From NCBI GenBank assembly GCA_016758965.1, contig JAEPRB010000130.1:1-64000 (forward strand): DNA of 64,000 bases, read 5' to 3'. The notes beneath the pieces were generated by a model. That model was not told where the DNA came from. It searched no databases and worked only from the letters and a program-made list of their open reading frames with translations. Source of the DNA: Circinella minor. Its lineage: Eukaryota; Mucoromycota; Mucoromycetes; Mucorales; Lichtheimiaceae. Both the position numbers and the translations under genes were made by a program. Positions 35,351 to 47,421 of the stretch are shown one piece after another. Every line of letters starts with the position of its first letter. Position 1 is the first letter of the stretch.

Positions 35351-36607
35351 GCAGGCAACTCGGAAAAGCGAGTATAAATTACCTAGCACGGAAACAAAAA
35401 CCACAGGAAACTTCCCTCAGACAATAGCAACTTTTGACTGCTGTGCTTTTAAAGCATTATACCTCTTAAAATTTATTTTGTACATAGTTTATATATTTTT
35501 AGTTTGTAACCCATTTATTTCGTTAATCAAATGAAACATTTTTTCTATCAAAAAGATAAACAATCTTTTACGATCTTTTTATGGGTTGGAATGATGGATA
35601 GGATGAGATGAGAATGAATAAAATGGAATACTACAACTTCAGTGCCATAAGCTATTCGATATAGAGTAGTATCGGGTGGTATTCTACATTATATACAATG
35701 ACCATCACCATCTTGCGCGTTTGAGTAATTTTTTCTTGGAAATATCATACCATGGAATACGGCATCTCCATTATCCCCATGGATTTTCTTACGGTAAGAA
35801 AAATAAAAATAATTATTGGGTCTTGACTCATGGTATAAAGTACAGCACTTTGTAAAAGAAGCCGTTAGATAATAGTAGTAAGATAAAAGAATATAATGTA
35901 ATATAGAGTCAAGAATAACTGTTTTAAAGAATGCTTCTTCAAGGCACTTTCGTCGATTTCCTTTCTTCTCCCGCGGACACTAAAATCTCGATACCCTAAG
36001 TCGCGAAAAAAAAAAAAACGCTCTCTTCCCAGCAATATATATAGTAGGTTTTATCTAAGCTACAACATAGTTTTTTTTAACTACTTTCTCTTTTCATATG
36101 ATATATCAACATAAGGTTTCTTTTATACATATATCATTCTTATCATTTTATTGCATATATATACATACCACTCAAAAGCAAACAGAATAATTCTTTTTTA
36201 AAAAAATGACACACTGAAGACGCATATAAACAACTTGTATCTGTAAGATAGAATAATAGTCAATTAACATAACCGACAGACAGAATTCATTTCTATATAC
36301 AAATTTAAATTAGGCAAATAATGTACTATACATATAATTAACTTTTTTTTTTACTGTGAGACCATTTAATTGCTATTTCCGTTTTACTATTAAGCACCTT
36401 TGTAAATGTTTTTGACTGGTAGATCCGGAAAAAATTTAACCGATGGTCCATTCGAACCATTGTGTTGTGCGACAGTTTATTTTTATATTTTCTGTTCTTC
36501 CTTATTTTACCAACCATTCTTTTATTAAAAAGATTAAATTCAAATTATTCTCTTACCATCTAATATACATGTTATCGCATTTAAAAAGAACATCAAAATA
36601 ATTTGAC
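35351..36607. other. Intergenic region between TF2 and TF3
   Basis: 3' flank of TF2 and promoter of TF3. AT-rich with pyrimidine tracts and one CGG-N11-CCG repeat (36426-36442). No gene seen. Confidence 0.6.
36426..36442. promoter_or_regulatory. CGG-N11-CCG inverted repeat upstream of TF3
   Basis: CGGAAAAAATTTAACCG, 166 bases before the TF3 start. The spacing equals that of Gal4-type Zn2Cys6 sites. Autoregulation or cross-regulation by TF1-TF3 is possible but inferred. Confidence 0.4.
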
Positions 36608-38820
36608 ATGGAGCAATTAATTTCTGCATCCCATCAGCAAACTTTACAAAAGCAGCGTATACCACGTCTCAAGACAGCATTTACCATCGCTAAAAACCCC
36701 AAGGGAAAAGCACATAGAAACAGCAAAAGCTGTGATAATTGTCGTAAACGAAAAGTTAGGTGCAATTCCAATGTGGAGAAACCATGCACCTATTGCAAAA
36801 AGGACAATATCGAGTGTCAATTTTTTTCGAATAGAAAAAAAATGGGACCCCCTTCAAAATGTTACACAGAGTCACTTGAAAAACGAGTACATATGCTCGA
36901 GGAACTCTTGGATGAAGAACGGAAAAAGAACCAAAAAAATGACAATATGACACTTGGAACTGACACTTTCGATAGCTCTAACACTTCTGGTGTAACATTA
37001 GAACTAGAGAGACAAGAAGCCGAATTGACACAGGATGTCTTTTTATTACCTCAACCACCGTCATCGACTATCATTCAGCTGTCACAATTACATCACAATA
37101 CCACCACAGTCGAAAATACATATTGTCAATCTCTTTATCTGGTACACGAAGTTCCTGATTTAACACTAGAATTGGCAGAACGCATGATTGAAGGGTAGAT
37201 AACTCATAAAAAATTCAATTTTCAGCTTTTTATTACTGACACTAAAAATGTTTTATAATTCTGCTAATAGATTTTTTTATAACTCTGATACTGGTTCTCA
37301 AGTCATCAACATTCATGACTTTCTAACTCAGTTCTATTATCAATATCCTCGTCCTCTTGACAGATATCTTTTTTGGGCTGTTTGTGCCACTGGATGTCAT
37401 TATTTACCTGCACAATCATATTTGTCGGATCATATGGCTATATCCATAGCAGGACGCTATATGAAGAAAAAATGTATGGGGGCCATGAAACATTATTATA
37501 CAAAATCTAACATAACTACAATACAAACATTGATACTACTTAGTGCCCTTGCTCCTGGCTTGGAAAGTACTGAAGGAGCCTCAGCTAACTGGTACGTACC
37601 TTAGTATGGATTTCGTAACTTAACCTTATATCGCAAAACATACAATACTAATAGGATTTTAAAATATAGGCTTATTCTTGGTGCGGTAAGATTAAAACGT
37701 TGAATTTATGCTACGTATTATATAATTAGAGTAACTTCTAACAAGATAAGGATATACGTGTGTTAATTATATAGGCTATACGAATGGTAACAGTTGATAG
37801 TCCATGAGAATCATAATATTCATTTATTATTTATATTAATCATTATAGTTGAGATAAATTATTAGTGTCAAGACTGGGAGTTATTTTATGATGCGAATTT
37901 ACAACATCTATCCAAAACAGAAATTCAACTACGACGACGAATAGCATACATCGTTTATATTCTGGATAAGTTTTTTTCAGCTACATGTGGCAAACCGTTT
38001 ACTATAAGGGATGATGATTTTAATGTCGAGCTTCCATTGGTTTATGACATTGAGCCGGATAATATATTTAAATTGAATACATTTACAAATGGACAACTAC
38101 CAGTATTATTAGAACGAGCACAAAAAAATATCAATGAAAAACAACCCATCTATAGTGATTTTTTGGACATTATTTTTGTATCTAGGCTGGTCGGACGTAT
38201 CTTGACATTATTTTATATGCCAAAAACTATAACAAATATTGGGGTTAACATGGGGTTCGAGGTGGATTCATCACTCATTGAATGGCAGACAAAAAGAGAG
38301 GCAAATGTTTCCTCGAATAATAAAGGTAAGCTGTATAACAATATAAGATAGGAAAGGGTTGTAAAATTAAATGTTAAATTATTGTTTCTAGCGATCGATC
38401 AACTTCTTTATTCTGGAATACTACTATTGCGATATTTGCCAGCTACTGCTAAAATAACAACCAAGGAAAACGGTGACGAACAACATCTATTAAATCTTTG
38501 TACTATCGCTGCTAACAATATTGTTGATTCGTTGGACTCGTTGCCCGTACCGATTATACCATCAATCACAGACGGGTAAGTAAGCTTATAAAAGGATCAA
38601 CATTTTTGGGATAGTTTAATTTTCTTAGTGTACTTTATATTTTTTTAGTCTGATTTCCCTAGCAAGGGTGGCATTTCTGCAAATCTGCGACCGCACAAAT
38701 GATGATTATAATTCACAAGCACGTATAAATTTGAGACGCTGCTTAAATATCTGTATGCGAAATGAGATTGCTGTCCCGTCTCAGAATTCAATTGCAATTA
38801 AAAAGCTGATAAACAAATAG
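36608..38820 (+). CDS. Zn2Cys6 fungal-type transcription factor 3 (TF3)
   Basis: Nuclear regulator of 583 aa. Exons: 36608-37194, 37271-37591, 37670-37685 (16 nt), 37775-37786 (12 nt), 37866-38325, 38392-38575, 38649-38820. The zinc cluster has Cys42, 45, 52, 60, 63 and 70 (CDNCRKRKVRC..CTYCKKDNIEC). A KKMGPPSK linker and coiled coil (YTESLEKRVHMLEELLDEE) follow. The middle region contains QFYYQYPRPLDRYLFWAVCA, NWLILGA-AIRM-CQDWELFYD, RRRIAYIVYILDK, DDFNVELPLVY and LLLRYLPA. It has the same exon plan as TF1 and TF2, so the three are tandem paralogues. The start is the first Met before a basic N-terminal tail. The dehydrogenase and P450-B follow on the same strand. Confidence 0.93.
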
Positions 38821-39801
38821 GAAGGGTGGATACTTTATTACGAAGTTTTAGATTTCTACGGCGATACAATAAGATCAGATTATCATGGGATGGTTTGGCT
38901 AATATTTATTTACATATTGCTCTTTTCATAGTATTATCTGCGCTATGTATTTTCCATGCACATAATATATATATATTAAATATGAATAATAGCATTATTT
39001 TCTAAGAATGTATACAACTACTAATTATATCCTTTTATCAATAAATTGCTCAACTATATATTCTACTTTAAACGTTTGCTGGATCAATTTGATATTTGGA
39101 CGGCCCGTACAACGTAGCAAAGTTGAACCTGGGCGTCCAAGTACTCTTGGAGAATATCGACAAACTCATAACATATACATCTTCAGAACATAGAATATTG
39201 AGACCTGATAAAAAAAATAAAACCAACGAGTATGATCATCATGTTCTGAAACTGTTTAAGCCAAAGCTTATATTGTATGGACTACATAGAAGAATAAGAA
39301 AAAAGCAGAAAAAAGCCTTTGTGATTTTTTAACCACGATACTTTTGCACTACCATTGTTTTTTTTTTTTACTTCTTTGCTGCAACATAATAATTACGTTG
39401 TAGTATGTCATTATAATGTATGAATATCGTACTGTGTTTGTCAGAGAAACAGACGTGGGCAGGTTTGAAACGAAGAAAAGATAATTAACTCTGTGAGTTA
39501 TACAACAAAGTAGGCCAGTGACAACGTCGTTATAGTTTATCCGAATAGAGTTCTTTTAGTTAGCATCGACCTTTCGTCCAAGTCATAACACAGAGCTCAT
39601 ATCGAATACGGTTGTGCAGCCAGTAGAAAAAACATGGGATCAACTGGCACATTTTTCGGGCAATAATCAATCAATAATAATAATATCAATTGGTAAGATG
39701 CATGTACTTTTTAACTTCTTGCTGGATTTGCTGCTCAAATAATATCTCGGTAAAAATGTCATGAATACTTTTTTTTATTTAAGTGACAATCAGTAATAAT
39801 T
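38821..39801. other. Intergenic region between TF3 and dehydrogenase
   Basis: No supported gene. A frame at 39096-39332 (plus) has a basic, protein-like end but no recognisable domain or splice partner. Confidence 0.5.
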
Positions 39802-41365
39802 ATGCATAAAGTAGCACATAATATGACTCACATTAGTATAGTTGGATACAACCCTGATCAATATATAAGAAAGTATACTGTACTGACTATCTCAATTTTA
39901 ATTTGCTTAAACCAAATTCCTTTTCTTCAATCCAAATCAAGACAAGAGTTTTTTGACGACTGTAAGACAAAATATAAGAATGTAAAAGTTCTGCTTCTGG
40001 ATAGTTCGGTCAGTTGACATAAAAGAAGAAACAGGATGAATTTCAGTTCCATAAACAAAAATGAAGGATATTAAATTTCTTTTCAATCGATATTATAGTG
40101 TATCGGCCCATTTGACAAAGAGTTTGTGGATCATCTTCCTTCGAGGTACTAAAAAATGGATCTTATTAAACTTATGAAAATGTTTCTGATTTTTTCCCCC
40201 TTTTTAGCATAAAATTTATTATTTTACCTACTGCAGGATATGATTATTTAGATATTGATACATGCACTGCAAGAGGCATCTATGTATCCAACACACCTTC
40301 CGCCGTCGATGCAGTTAAGTTTTGTAACAAGAAAGACAAAAAAAATAACACCTTCTCTGTCAAACAATAGAATCATAAGCTAACATGATAAGAAAATCTA
40401 GGCAACCGCTGATACAGGATGTTTGTTAATCTTAAGCGCATTTCGTAATGCATCTCAAGCTGAACGTAACTTGCGTAAAGGTGAATAAGAAGAAAAACGG
40501 TTCAATCCAAAGTCTATCCAAAGTCAATAATGCTGCCTCATGTTACAATAAAATTCCACTAATTATTTCTGTCGATTAAAATTATTAGGGCGTTGGAGTA
40601 ATGGTGTCAGCCTTGGTCATGATCCTGAAGGCAAAACATTAGGTATATTGGGACTTGGTGGTATCGGTGAAGCCGTTGATAAACGTATCCATGGTTTTGA
40701 TATGAGGATCCAATATTATAATAGAACCTGTCAAGCTCTTGAAAGTAAACCTTCTTCCATAAGTTCACCCCATATTACTGCTAATAATGTATTTATGGCA
40801 CCCTATACTAGTATGGGGATAAAACTGATAAGACCAATTTACGCGTATATATAGTTGAAGAACAATATCATGCTACCTATGTTGATTTTCAAACCCTCTT
40901 AAAAACTTCCGATTGCATTTATGTCAGTGTCCCACTTACCAAAGCAACATTCCATCTTTTGGATTCTCCTCAATTTGCAATGATGAAGGATGGTGTTATT
41001 ATTGTTAATACATCACGCGGTAAAGTCATTAATGAATCAGCATTAGTCAATGCATTAGAGTATGGTAAGGTAGCAGCAGTCGGATTGGATGTTTTTGAAC
41101 AAGTTTTTATTGACTGGAAGAGAAAAAAAAATACAGTACAAACTCTCAGGTGATGTTCCTCATGCGGATTTTTTTTTTTCAGGAACCGGAAGTAATTCAT
41201 CCAGGATTGTTATCACACCCTCATTCAACGCTTCTACCCCACATTGGTACAAGTACTAAGGAATCGATGCGTAAGATGGAACTAGTAGTTTTAAAAAATG
41301 CTGAAGTCGCATTGACTTTAAATACTTTGATTACACCTATTCATGAGCATAAACAGTTTTTCTAA
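39802..41365 (+). CDS. D-isomer-specific 2-hydroxyacid dehydrogenase (glyoxylate reductase-like)
   Basis: NAD(P)H-dependent oxidoreductase interconverting 2-oxoacids and D-2-hydroxyacids; 341 aa. Exons: 39802-40008, 40099-40145, 40208-40313, 40402-40480, 40589-40744, 40855-41102, 41183-41365, phases consistent. Visible blocks: SRQEFFDDCKTKYKNV and GPFDKEFVDHLPSS (N-terminal substrate domain), TAGYDYLDIDTCTARGIYVSNTPSAVDAATADT, and the Rossmann motif GLGGIG (residues 168-173). The catalytic triad is Arg253 (NTSRGKV), Glu282 (DVFEQEPEV) and His301 (LLPHIGT). These match the fungal Gor1-type glyoxylate/hydroxypyruvate reductases. The first about 40 residues are unusual and less certain: ATG 39823 is an alternative start, and a further intron in that part is possible. 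The gene sits between regulators and P450s on the same strand. Confidence 0.88.
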
Positions 41366-42179
41366 AAGTTATAATAAAATAAGTTATTTGATAAAAAAAG
41401 ATAGTAACATTAATAAAAATTAAACACTACACATTTAGTAAGAAACATCAGACTTTTAGAAAATTATTTAACATTATTCTTTCAATTTTGAAATAACCTA
41501 CTGTATCATTTCAATTTTTAATTCTAAATAGTTTAGTATATCTTGTTTGTCAATCTCTTGAAGTAGTTTATAAAGCATTCAGTATGATAGCTCTACATCA
41601 ACACATTTTTTTTATAGTTTGAATTTTGAACGAACGGTTTTTTTAAATTAAAGGATTTTAATGGAATATTTTTTACGTATCAGTATAAATTAGTCCCTAC
41701 GTTAATAGCGGTTGACGTGTATATGAGTGATATTGATAACTGCTTACGTGCTATGTTAGCAAACATTAGTTTTCTTGTAGGGTAGTTTGATTTTCTTAAG
41801 AGTAGAAAGTTTCCCTAAATAATTGAACCGAGTTGAAGTAGCGTCTTTGAAAGACCAAAAAAAAAATTTTCATGTGTAACCCTCAGTAAAAGTATCTTTG
41901 TTTTGTGTACACAATTATTTCGTTCTGTATCGCCTTAATTGCCCTCTTTGTGAATAAGGTGTTACTTAAGCACCATTAAGATTGGGTTACAGGAAGAATT
42001 CTACCACCGCGTATTCTCATATATAAATAGCGAGAATACATGACTATTTTTTCGGATCTCCTCTTGTTTCTCTTTGTATCTGTGACCAACAGCAAAAATA
42101 ATAATAATACATATCTACCGAAGACGACGAGAACATAGATAGTTAACAAACAGTCACGTTAAAAAAGTACAGTAGCCTA
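41366..42179. other. Intergenic region, promoter of P450-B
   Basis: AT-rich 3' flank of the dehydrogenase and promoter of P450-B, including a TATA-like box at 42022-42029. No gene seen. Confidence 0.6.
42022..42029 (+). promoter_or_regulatory. TATA-like box of P450-B
   Basis: TATAAATA about 150 bases before the ATG at 42180, which leaves room for a transcript start near 42055 and a short leader. Position-based inference. Confidence 0.4.
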
Positions 42180-44490
42180 ATGTCGCAGCGGTTATCGATA
42201 GAAAGTTTATACAACAAGTCTGCAGAGCGCTGGCTCGCGTGGATTCGTGATATTACTGGCTTAGGCCAAGACACAATGACAGCAGCAGTTGCTGCTGCTA
42301 CCATAGCAGCAATTCTACTCACAACAACAATTACCTGGAAACACCTTTCGCCCTCGAGAAAACCTGTTCCTTTTCAAGGAATTCCCACCCCAAAAGGAGC
42401 CCGCCCACTTGTTGGTATATACGTGTCCTATTTGTTTTTATCGAGTGGTATAATTAATTGTACAGACAGTATTGACATTATAGCCACACTTATGTAGGTC
42501 ATCTATTTTCGATTGGTCGTAATCGAGCTGAAACGTTTCATAGATGGCATCAAGAGCTAGGTAAAACATCATAATGAAAGCTTAAAAGACATCATTTAAG
42601 GACTTTTTATGAAAGCAAAATTATATGTCTTTGTCGGACACAAAATAACATTCTCTTGCATTCAGGTCCTACTTTTTATTTCCGGTTGGGAACCAAAAAC
42701 ATCCTCGTGTTAGCAGATCCAAATGCAACACACGATTTGTTGTCGGTGAATGGAAGAGTTACTTCGGACCGTCCTGAATCTACAATTCGTTATGATTTTG
42801 GTGAAAAAGAGATAAAGTAAATATTTATCGTTTGATTATTGAAGAGTAATACTATATTCTATCACACTTCTATCATGTCAATATTGATCTTTTCGGGGTA
42901 TAAAAATATAGAGGAATCGCTTTTGGTCAACCTAGCAGTAAACATTATGTCGCATTAAGAAAATCAGGTACGCTTTTGAATTCGGAAAGTATTCTTAATA
43001 ATTAATTTACCCTATTGTAAATATTTTATATAACATAATAGTTTTATATGCTTTGGGACCAAAAAAGCTTGAAGAAGCTAGTCCGATTCTATGTGCAGAA
43101 GCTGACGAGTTTGTTGATATAATTGCAACTGGAAAAAACATCGAACCATTGCCAAACCTTATGCGCGTCTCTCTCAATTTCATTTTTCTTACAGTTTTTA
43201 ATCAGCGTGCGACATCGACTCACGACTCACTTTACAAGAATGCTATGCACATTATCAACACCGCCATGAATCTTACTCATTTTAAATATATTGCCAGTCA
43301 GTTTATCCCGGTCCTCAAAGTTCTCAATCCATTTATTGGCATTAAGAAAAAGTCTCTCGATTTCCATATAAACACAATTATGCCTTTTTATTTAGAATTG
43401 ATTGAAAAAGCACTCGACTCTGATCAAGATAATATGACAAAAGATCTAAATGAGGAAATGAACCAAGGAAAAAGAGGATATTACAACAATTTACTCGCAA
43501 CAATACGTACGTTTATACTGATCAAACTTAACCTTATACCTATATTAAGATTATTAAGTGAGCGTTTGTATAATGTATGATAGACGATGTGATTCTAGCC
43601 GGTACGGATACTACTGCGGTGACAATTTCTTGGGGATTCCTAAGGATATCCTCGATGCCCGAAATTCAAAAGAAGATTCAAGAAGAAATCGATGCTTTTG
43701 TAAATAAGTATGGTCGTGTGCCATTTTTTTGGGAACGAGATGAAGTTCCATACATGATCGCTGTACAAAGGGAATGTATGCGTACTAGACCTTCAACAGA
43801 AGTCGGTGTTGCTCATGCAGTTTCACAAGATCGTAAGTTATACCGACAGGGCTAGAATTATGACTTTTTATTTACTATATGTATATAATAATGCATATTT
43901 CCTGTTTTTAATATAGTTGAATGGCAAGGAACTTTAATACCAAAAAGTACTTGGATTATGGCCAACATGACTGATGCTCATTTAAATCCAGATAAATATC
44001 AAAATCCAGAAAAGTTCGATCCAGATCGTTTTCTAGGCAAGGAAGAAACAATGGCATCTTCAATGAATCAGAAAATTAAAGACAGAGATCATTTCAACTT
44101 TGGATGGGGCCGGTAAGAAGAATAAGTACTACTTTTTAAATTATATGGACGATGATTAATACTAACTTTATGCTCTCTCTTTAAAACACCCCAGTCGGGT
44201 CTGCGTGGGAACTCATTTGGTAAGTAGTATCTTGTTATAATATCTATTTATAATGTTACAACAATACTGATCCATTTGTTTTGGAATTGTCTTTATTTTT
44301 GTTAAAGGCCGAGATACAAATGTTCAATGTATGGATCAGAACTCTGCATAGATGTGATATTCGGCCCCCCGTGGATGAAAACGGCACTGAACTTCCTCAA
44401 TCATTAGAAACAGTACGTCCAGTATCTGGGCCTACTGTGGTGGCTCCAGAAACATTCCAACTTCGATTTGTTCCACGAAACAAAAAATAA
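42180..44490 (+). CDS. Cytochrome P450 monooxygenase (P450-B)
   Basis: ER-anchored haem-thiolate monooxygenase of 540 aa. Exons: 42180-42414, 42498-42560, 42666-42816, 42912-42967, 43042-43506, 43584-43832, 43917-44112, 44195-44219 (25 nt), 44308-44490. The membrane anchor is around residues 38-58 (AAVAAATIAAILLTTT), with hinge GIPTPKG. The C-helix region is HYVALRKS (no Trp, unlike P450-A), the I-helix AGTDTTA, and the ExxR is ECMR. The PERF equivalent is FDPDRFL. The haem loop FGWGRRVCVG has Cys475. Exon lengths match those of P450-A almost exactly, so the genes are duplicates. Convergent with P450-C, 434 bases apart. Confidence 0.94.
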
Positions 44491-44924
44491 AATATTAAAC
44501 CTATTTTTGTATAATATACTATATTGTAACCTACTGCTATTATCGAGAATCAACTATTGCAATTTAGAATTGAATTGTGTGATGTCATTACATAATATTC
44601 TTAATATCACTATTTTTTACTTCATAAGGAGGGGGATATATTTTATCTTAATTTTGTTCCTCTATCTACCCTCAGACATCCAAGTGACACATATTATCGT
44701 TCTATATGCAATGCTATATATTTGCTCAAATTATTGCAGTAAATGCCATTCTTCCTTGATTATTCGCTCATGAATAAACTCCATCACAATAGTTTTCAAT
44801 AGTTTATATCATGAACTACCTACGTGAGGGTTCGCATGAGATGGTATTAATATTTTCTTTTATTTATACTTCTACATCTACTAAATGTAATAATAATTAT
44901 CAAGAAATAATAATAAAATGCCCT
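44491..44924. other. Convergent intergenic gap between P450-B and P450-C
   Basis: Contains the 3' ends and polyadenylation regions of two convergent P450 genes. AT-rich; no gene seen. Confidence 0.6.
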
Positions 44925-47296
44925 TTAAATCTTGGTTCTTGGTACAAATCGAATTTTGAAATTAGATGGGGACACTACAAGTGGGCCGGACACAGGTGGA
45001 ACTGTCTTCAGCGATTCTGGTGCTAAATTACCATTGGAGTCCAAGGCCGGCAGAATATCACACCGATGGAAAACTCTCACCCAAACATTAAACATTTGTA
45101 TTTCAGCCTATATGTCACAATCAAATTAGTCATGTGACCTTCACGTTGATATTTATTATTGACTTAATATTAATATAATATTTACCAAATGAGCTCCAAC
45201 ACAAACACGACTGTATACATTTGTATGTAAAAAAATACAATATATTAATATTATTGAAGATATCCACAGATTATTTGATTTTTGTGTCTACGTACCGTCC
45301 CCATCCAAAATTAAATTGATCTCTTTCTTTTGCTCCTCCGTTAGCTGATGCAGTCATAGTTTCATAGTTCTCAAGGAATCGTTCAGGTATAAACTTTTCT
45401 GGTTCCGGATACTTCGCAGGATTTAAATGGGCTTCCATATTGTTGGGCATAATCCAAGTTCCTTCTGGAATATAATTCCCGTTCCATTCAACTGATAAAC
45501 CAAAAAAAATAAAATAAAAAAAAGATTGTCATTACATATATACATAAGAGCCTTCAGAATATAAATTAAAAAATATATAATTTTATAACATACAATCCTG
45601 AGAAGCGGCATGAGAAATACCAAATTCTGTCGTTGGCCTCATTCTGAAACATTCTCTTTGTACAGCAATCATGTATGGAGTCTCGCCTCTTTCCCAAAAG
45701 TACGGCACACGTCCGTTCTTTTTTACAAAAATATCAATTTCTCCCTGAATTTTCTTTTGAACTTCTGGCATAGTAGAGATTTGAAGGAAGGCCCATGTTA
45801 TTGTTACTGCTGTGGTATCTGTGCCTGCAACGACCACGTCGTCTTTTTACAAAAAAAAAATTACCGTCAATACAAGAGAGAGTACTGAATATAACAACAA
45901 TTGCTCAAAAATATGATGCACTGAAACGGAAACTTACTAATGGTAGGAAGCAATATGTGGTAAGGACCTGTCTTCTTGCCTTCATTCAATTCATCGTTCA
46001 ATACTTTTGTCAAATTATAACCATCATTACTAAGTGCCTTTTCAACCTGTTCCAAATAAAATGGTATGCAGTGTTTTTCCATGTGATCATTGACATCTTT
46101 TCTGACTCCAAGGATTGGGTCGAAAAGTTTTAATGTTGGTATGAACATTCCACCAACGTGCTTAAAATCTGAAAAGCTCATATTTTTGGTGATACAATAA
46201 ATAGCTTTTTTGTAGACTGGATCATCAATAGACGTTGTGCGTACACCAAACGTAATGATAAGGGTAAAATTGAGAGAGACACGCAGAAGGTGGGGTAGTG
46301 GATCAATATTTTCTCCTGTTGCGACCAAGTCCACATACTCTTCAGCTTCCTTGTGAAGAACTGGGCTAAATTCATTCCTGATTTTGTGAGGATCCAAAGA
46401 ATTATCAACTACAATTCATATACATAAAGTTTAGTTTCATGTACGTTAGTCATAAATATTATATAATAAGTAGATTATACAATAATACCTCTCCCTTAAC
46501 AGCCTATTATCCCAAACCAATTCTTACTTATCCTTCGTACAGTACGCCACATATCATCATTTGATTGTAAAGAGGCGATACCGCTAAATATAAAAGTATA
46601 TGCATTTTAAATAAAAATAGTAATAAACATTGGATGCCTTATTAGTTATGGTAGTAATATATACCCTAAACCGCCGGATCCAAAATCATGCATAAAAATA
46701 CCAGCGGGACGATTAGATGTATGCTTTCCATTCGTAACAAGAAGATCATGGGTTATATATGGATCAGCAACCACGAGAGTATTATTGACACCAAGTTTAA
46801 TATGAAAAATAGGACCTGATAAGTCATATGCATAGAATTGAAATTAATAATCACTTGAAAGAGATATGGTTATGCACGTATAAAAAATAAGCACTATGGT
46901 ATCTACCAAATTCTTTATGCCACTCGTGAAATTTTTGAATCCTATCGGGTCCAATTGTAAGCAAATGTCCTAATAAATTGTTAAACAAAGCAATATTATC
47001 ACATTTATGTTACTAATTGCTATAAGAATAAGCAGCATCGGTTTTTAGAGCGTTATACACATACCAACGATAGGACGACACCCTTTTGGAGTTGGGATGC
47101 CAATGAAAGGTGTTGGAGTATCCTTATCTGATCGTCTTCTCCAAAGCTTGGTCAGCACTAATAAAGTGACAGCAAGGGCGGCACCACTAGTAATTGCAGT
47201 ACTCTTCGAATTTATAGCATTTTCGCGGATCCATAAGATTAACCGCTGGACAATCTTGCTATTGTTATAAAAACTTGTAACCGACAGTTGTGACAT
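44925..47296 (-). CDS. Cytochrome P450 monooxygenase (P450-C)
   Basis: ER-anchored haem-thiolate monooxygenase of 541 aa. Exons on the minus strand: 47065-47296, 46907-46969, 46665-46815, 46528-46583, 45938-46408, 45594-45842, 45296-45491, 45186-45210 (25 nt), 44925-45107. The N-terminal anchor (ITSGAALAVTLLVLTKLW) leads to hinge GIPTPKG. The C-helix block is MWRTVRRI, the I-helix AGTDTTA, the K-helix ECFR, the PERF block FIPERFL, and the haem loop FGWGRRVCVG has Cys476. Exon 5 is six nucleotides longer than in P450-A and P450-B; other exons are the same length or differ by whole codons. Closest in motif detail to P450-B. Substrate unknown. Confidence 0.94.
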
Positions 47297-47413
47297 TAAA
47301 TCTTGATACTTCTTTAGTTTGATAGCTACGTAAAAACATACGTATACAGAAATCGAGTAAATTTGAAACCCTTTTCTCTCTTGGAGGATATGCCAATTTA
47401 CAAAATACTGGAG

Positions 47414-47421
47414 TTTTTATA
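47414..47421 (-). promoter_or_regulatory. TATA-like box of P450-C
   Basis: TATAAAAA on the minus strand, 118 bases before the P450-C start codon. Position-based inference. Confidence 0.35.

Noticed and set aside
20177..47296. Naming the cluster as a trisporoid (sex pheromone) or other known pathway
   Set aside because: P450s and dehydrogenases alone do not define it; no carotenoid cleavage enzyme or other diagnostic gene is in the window.
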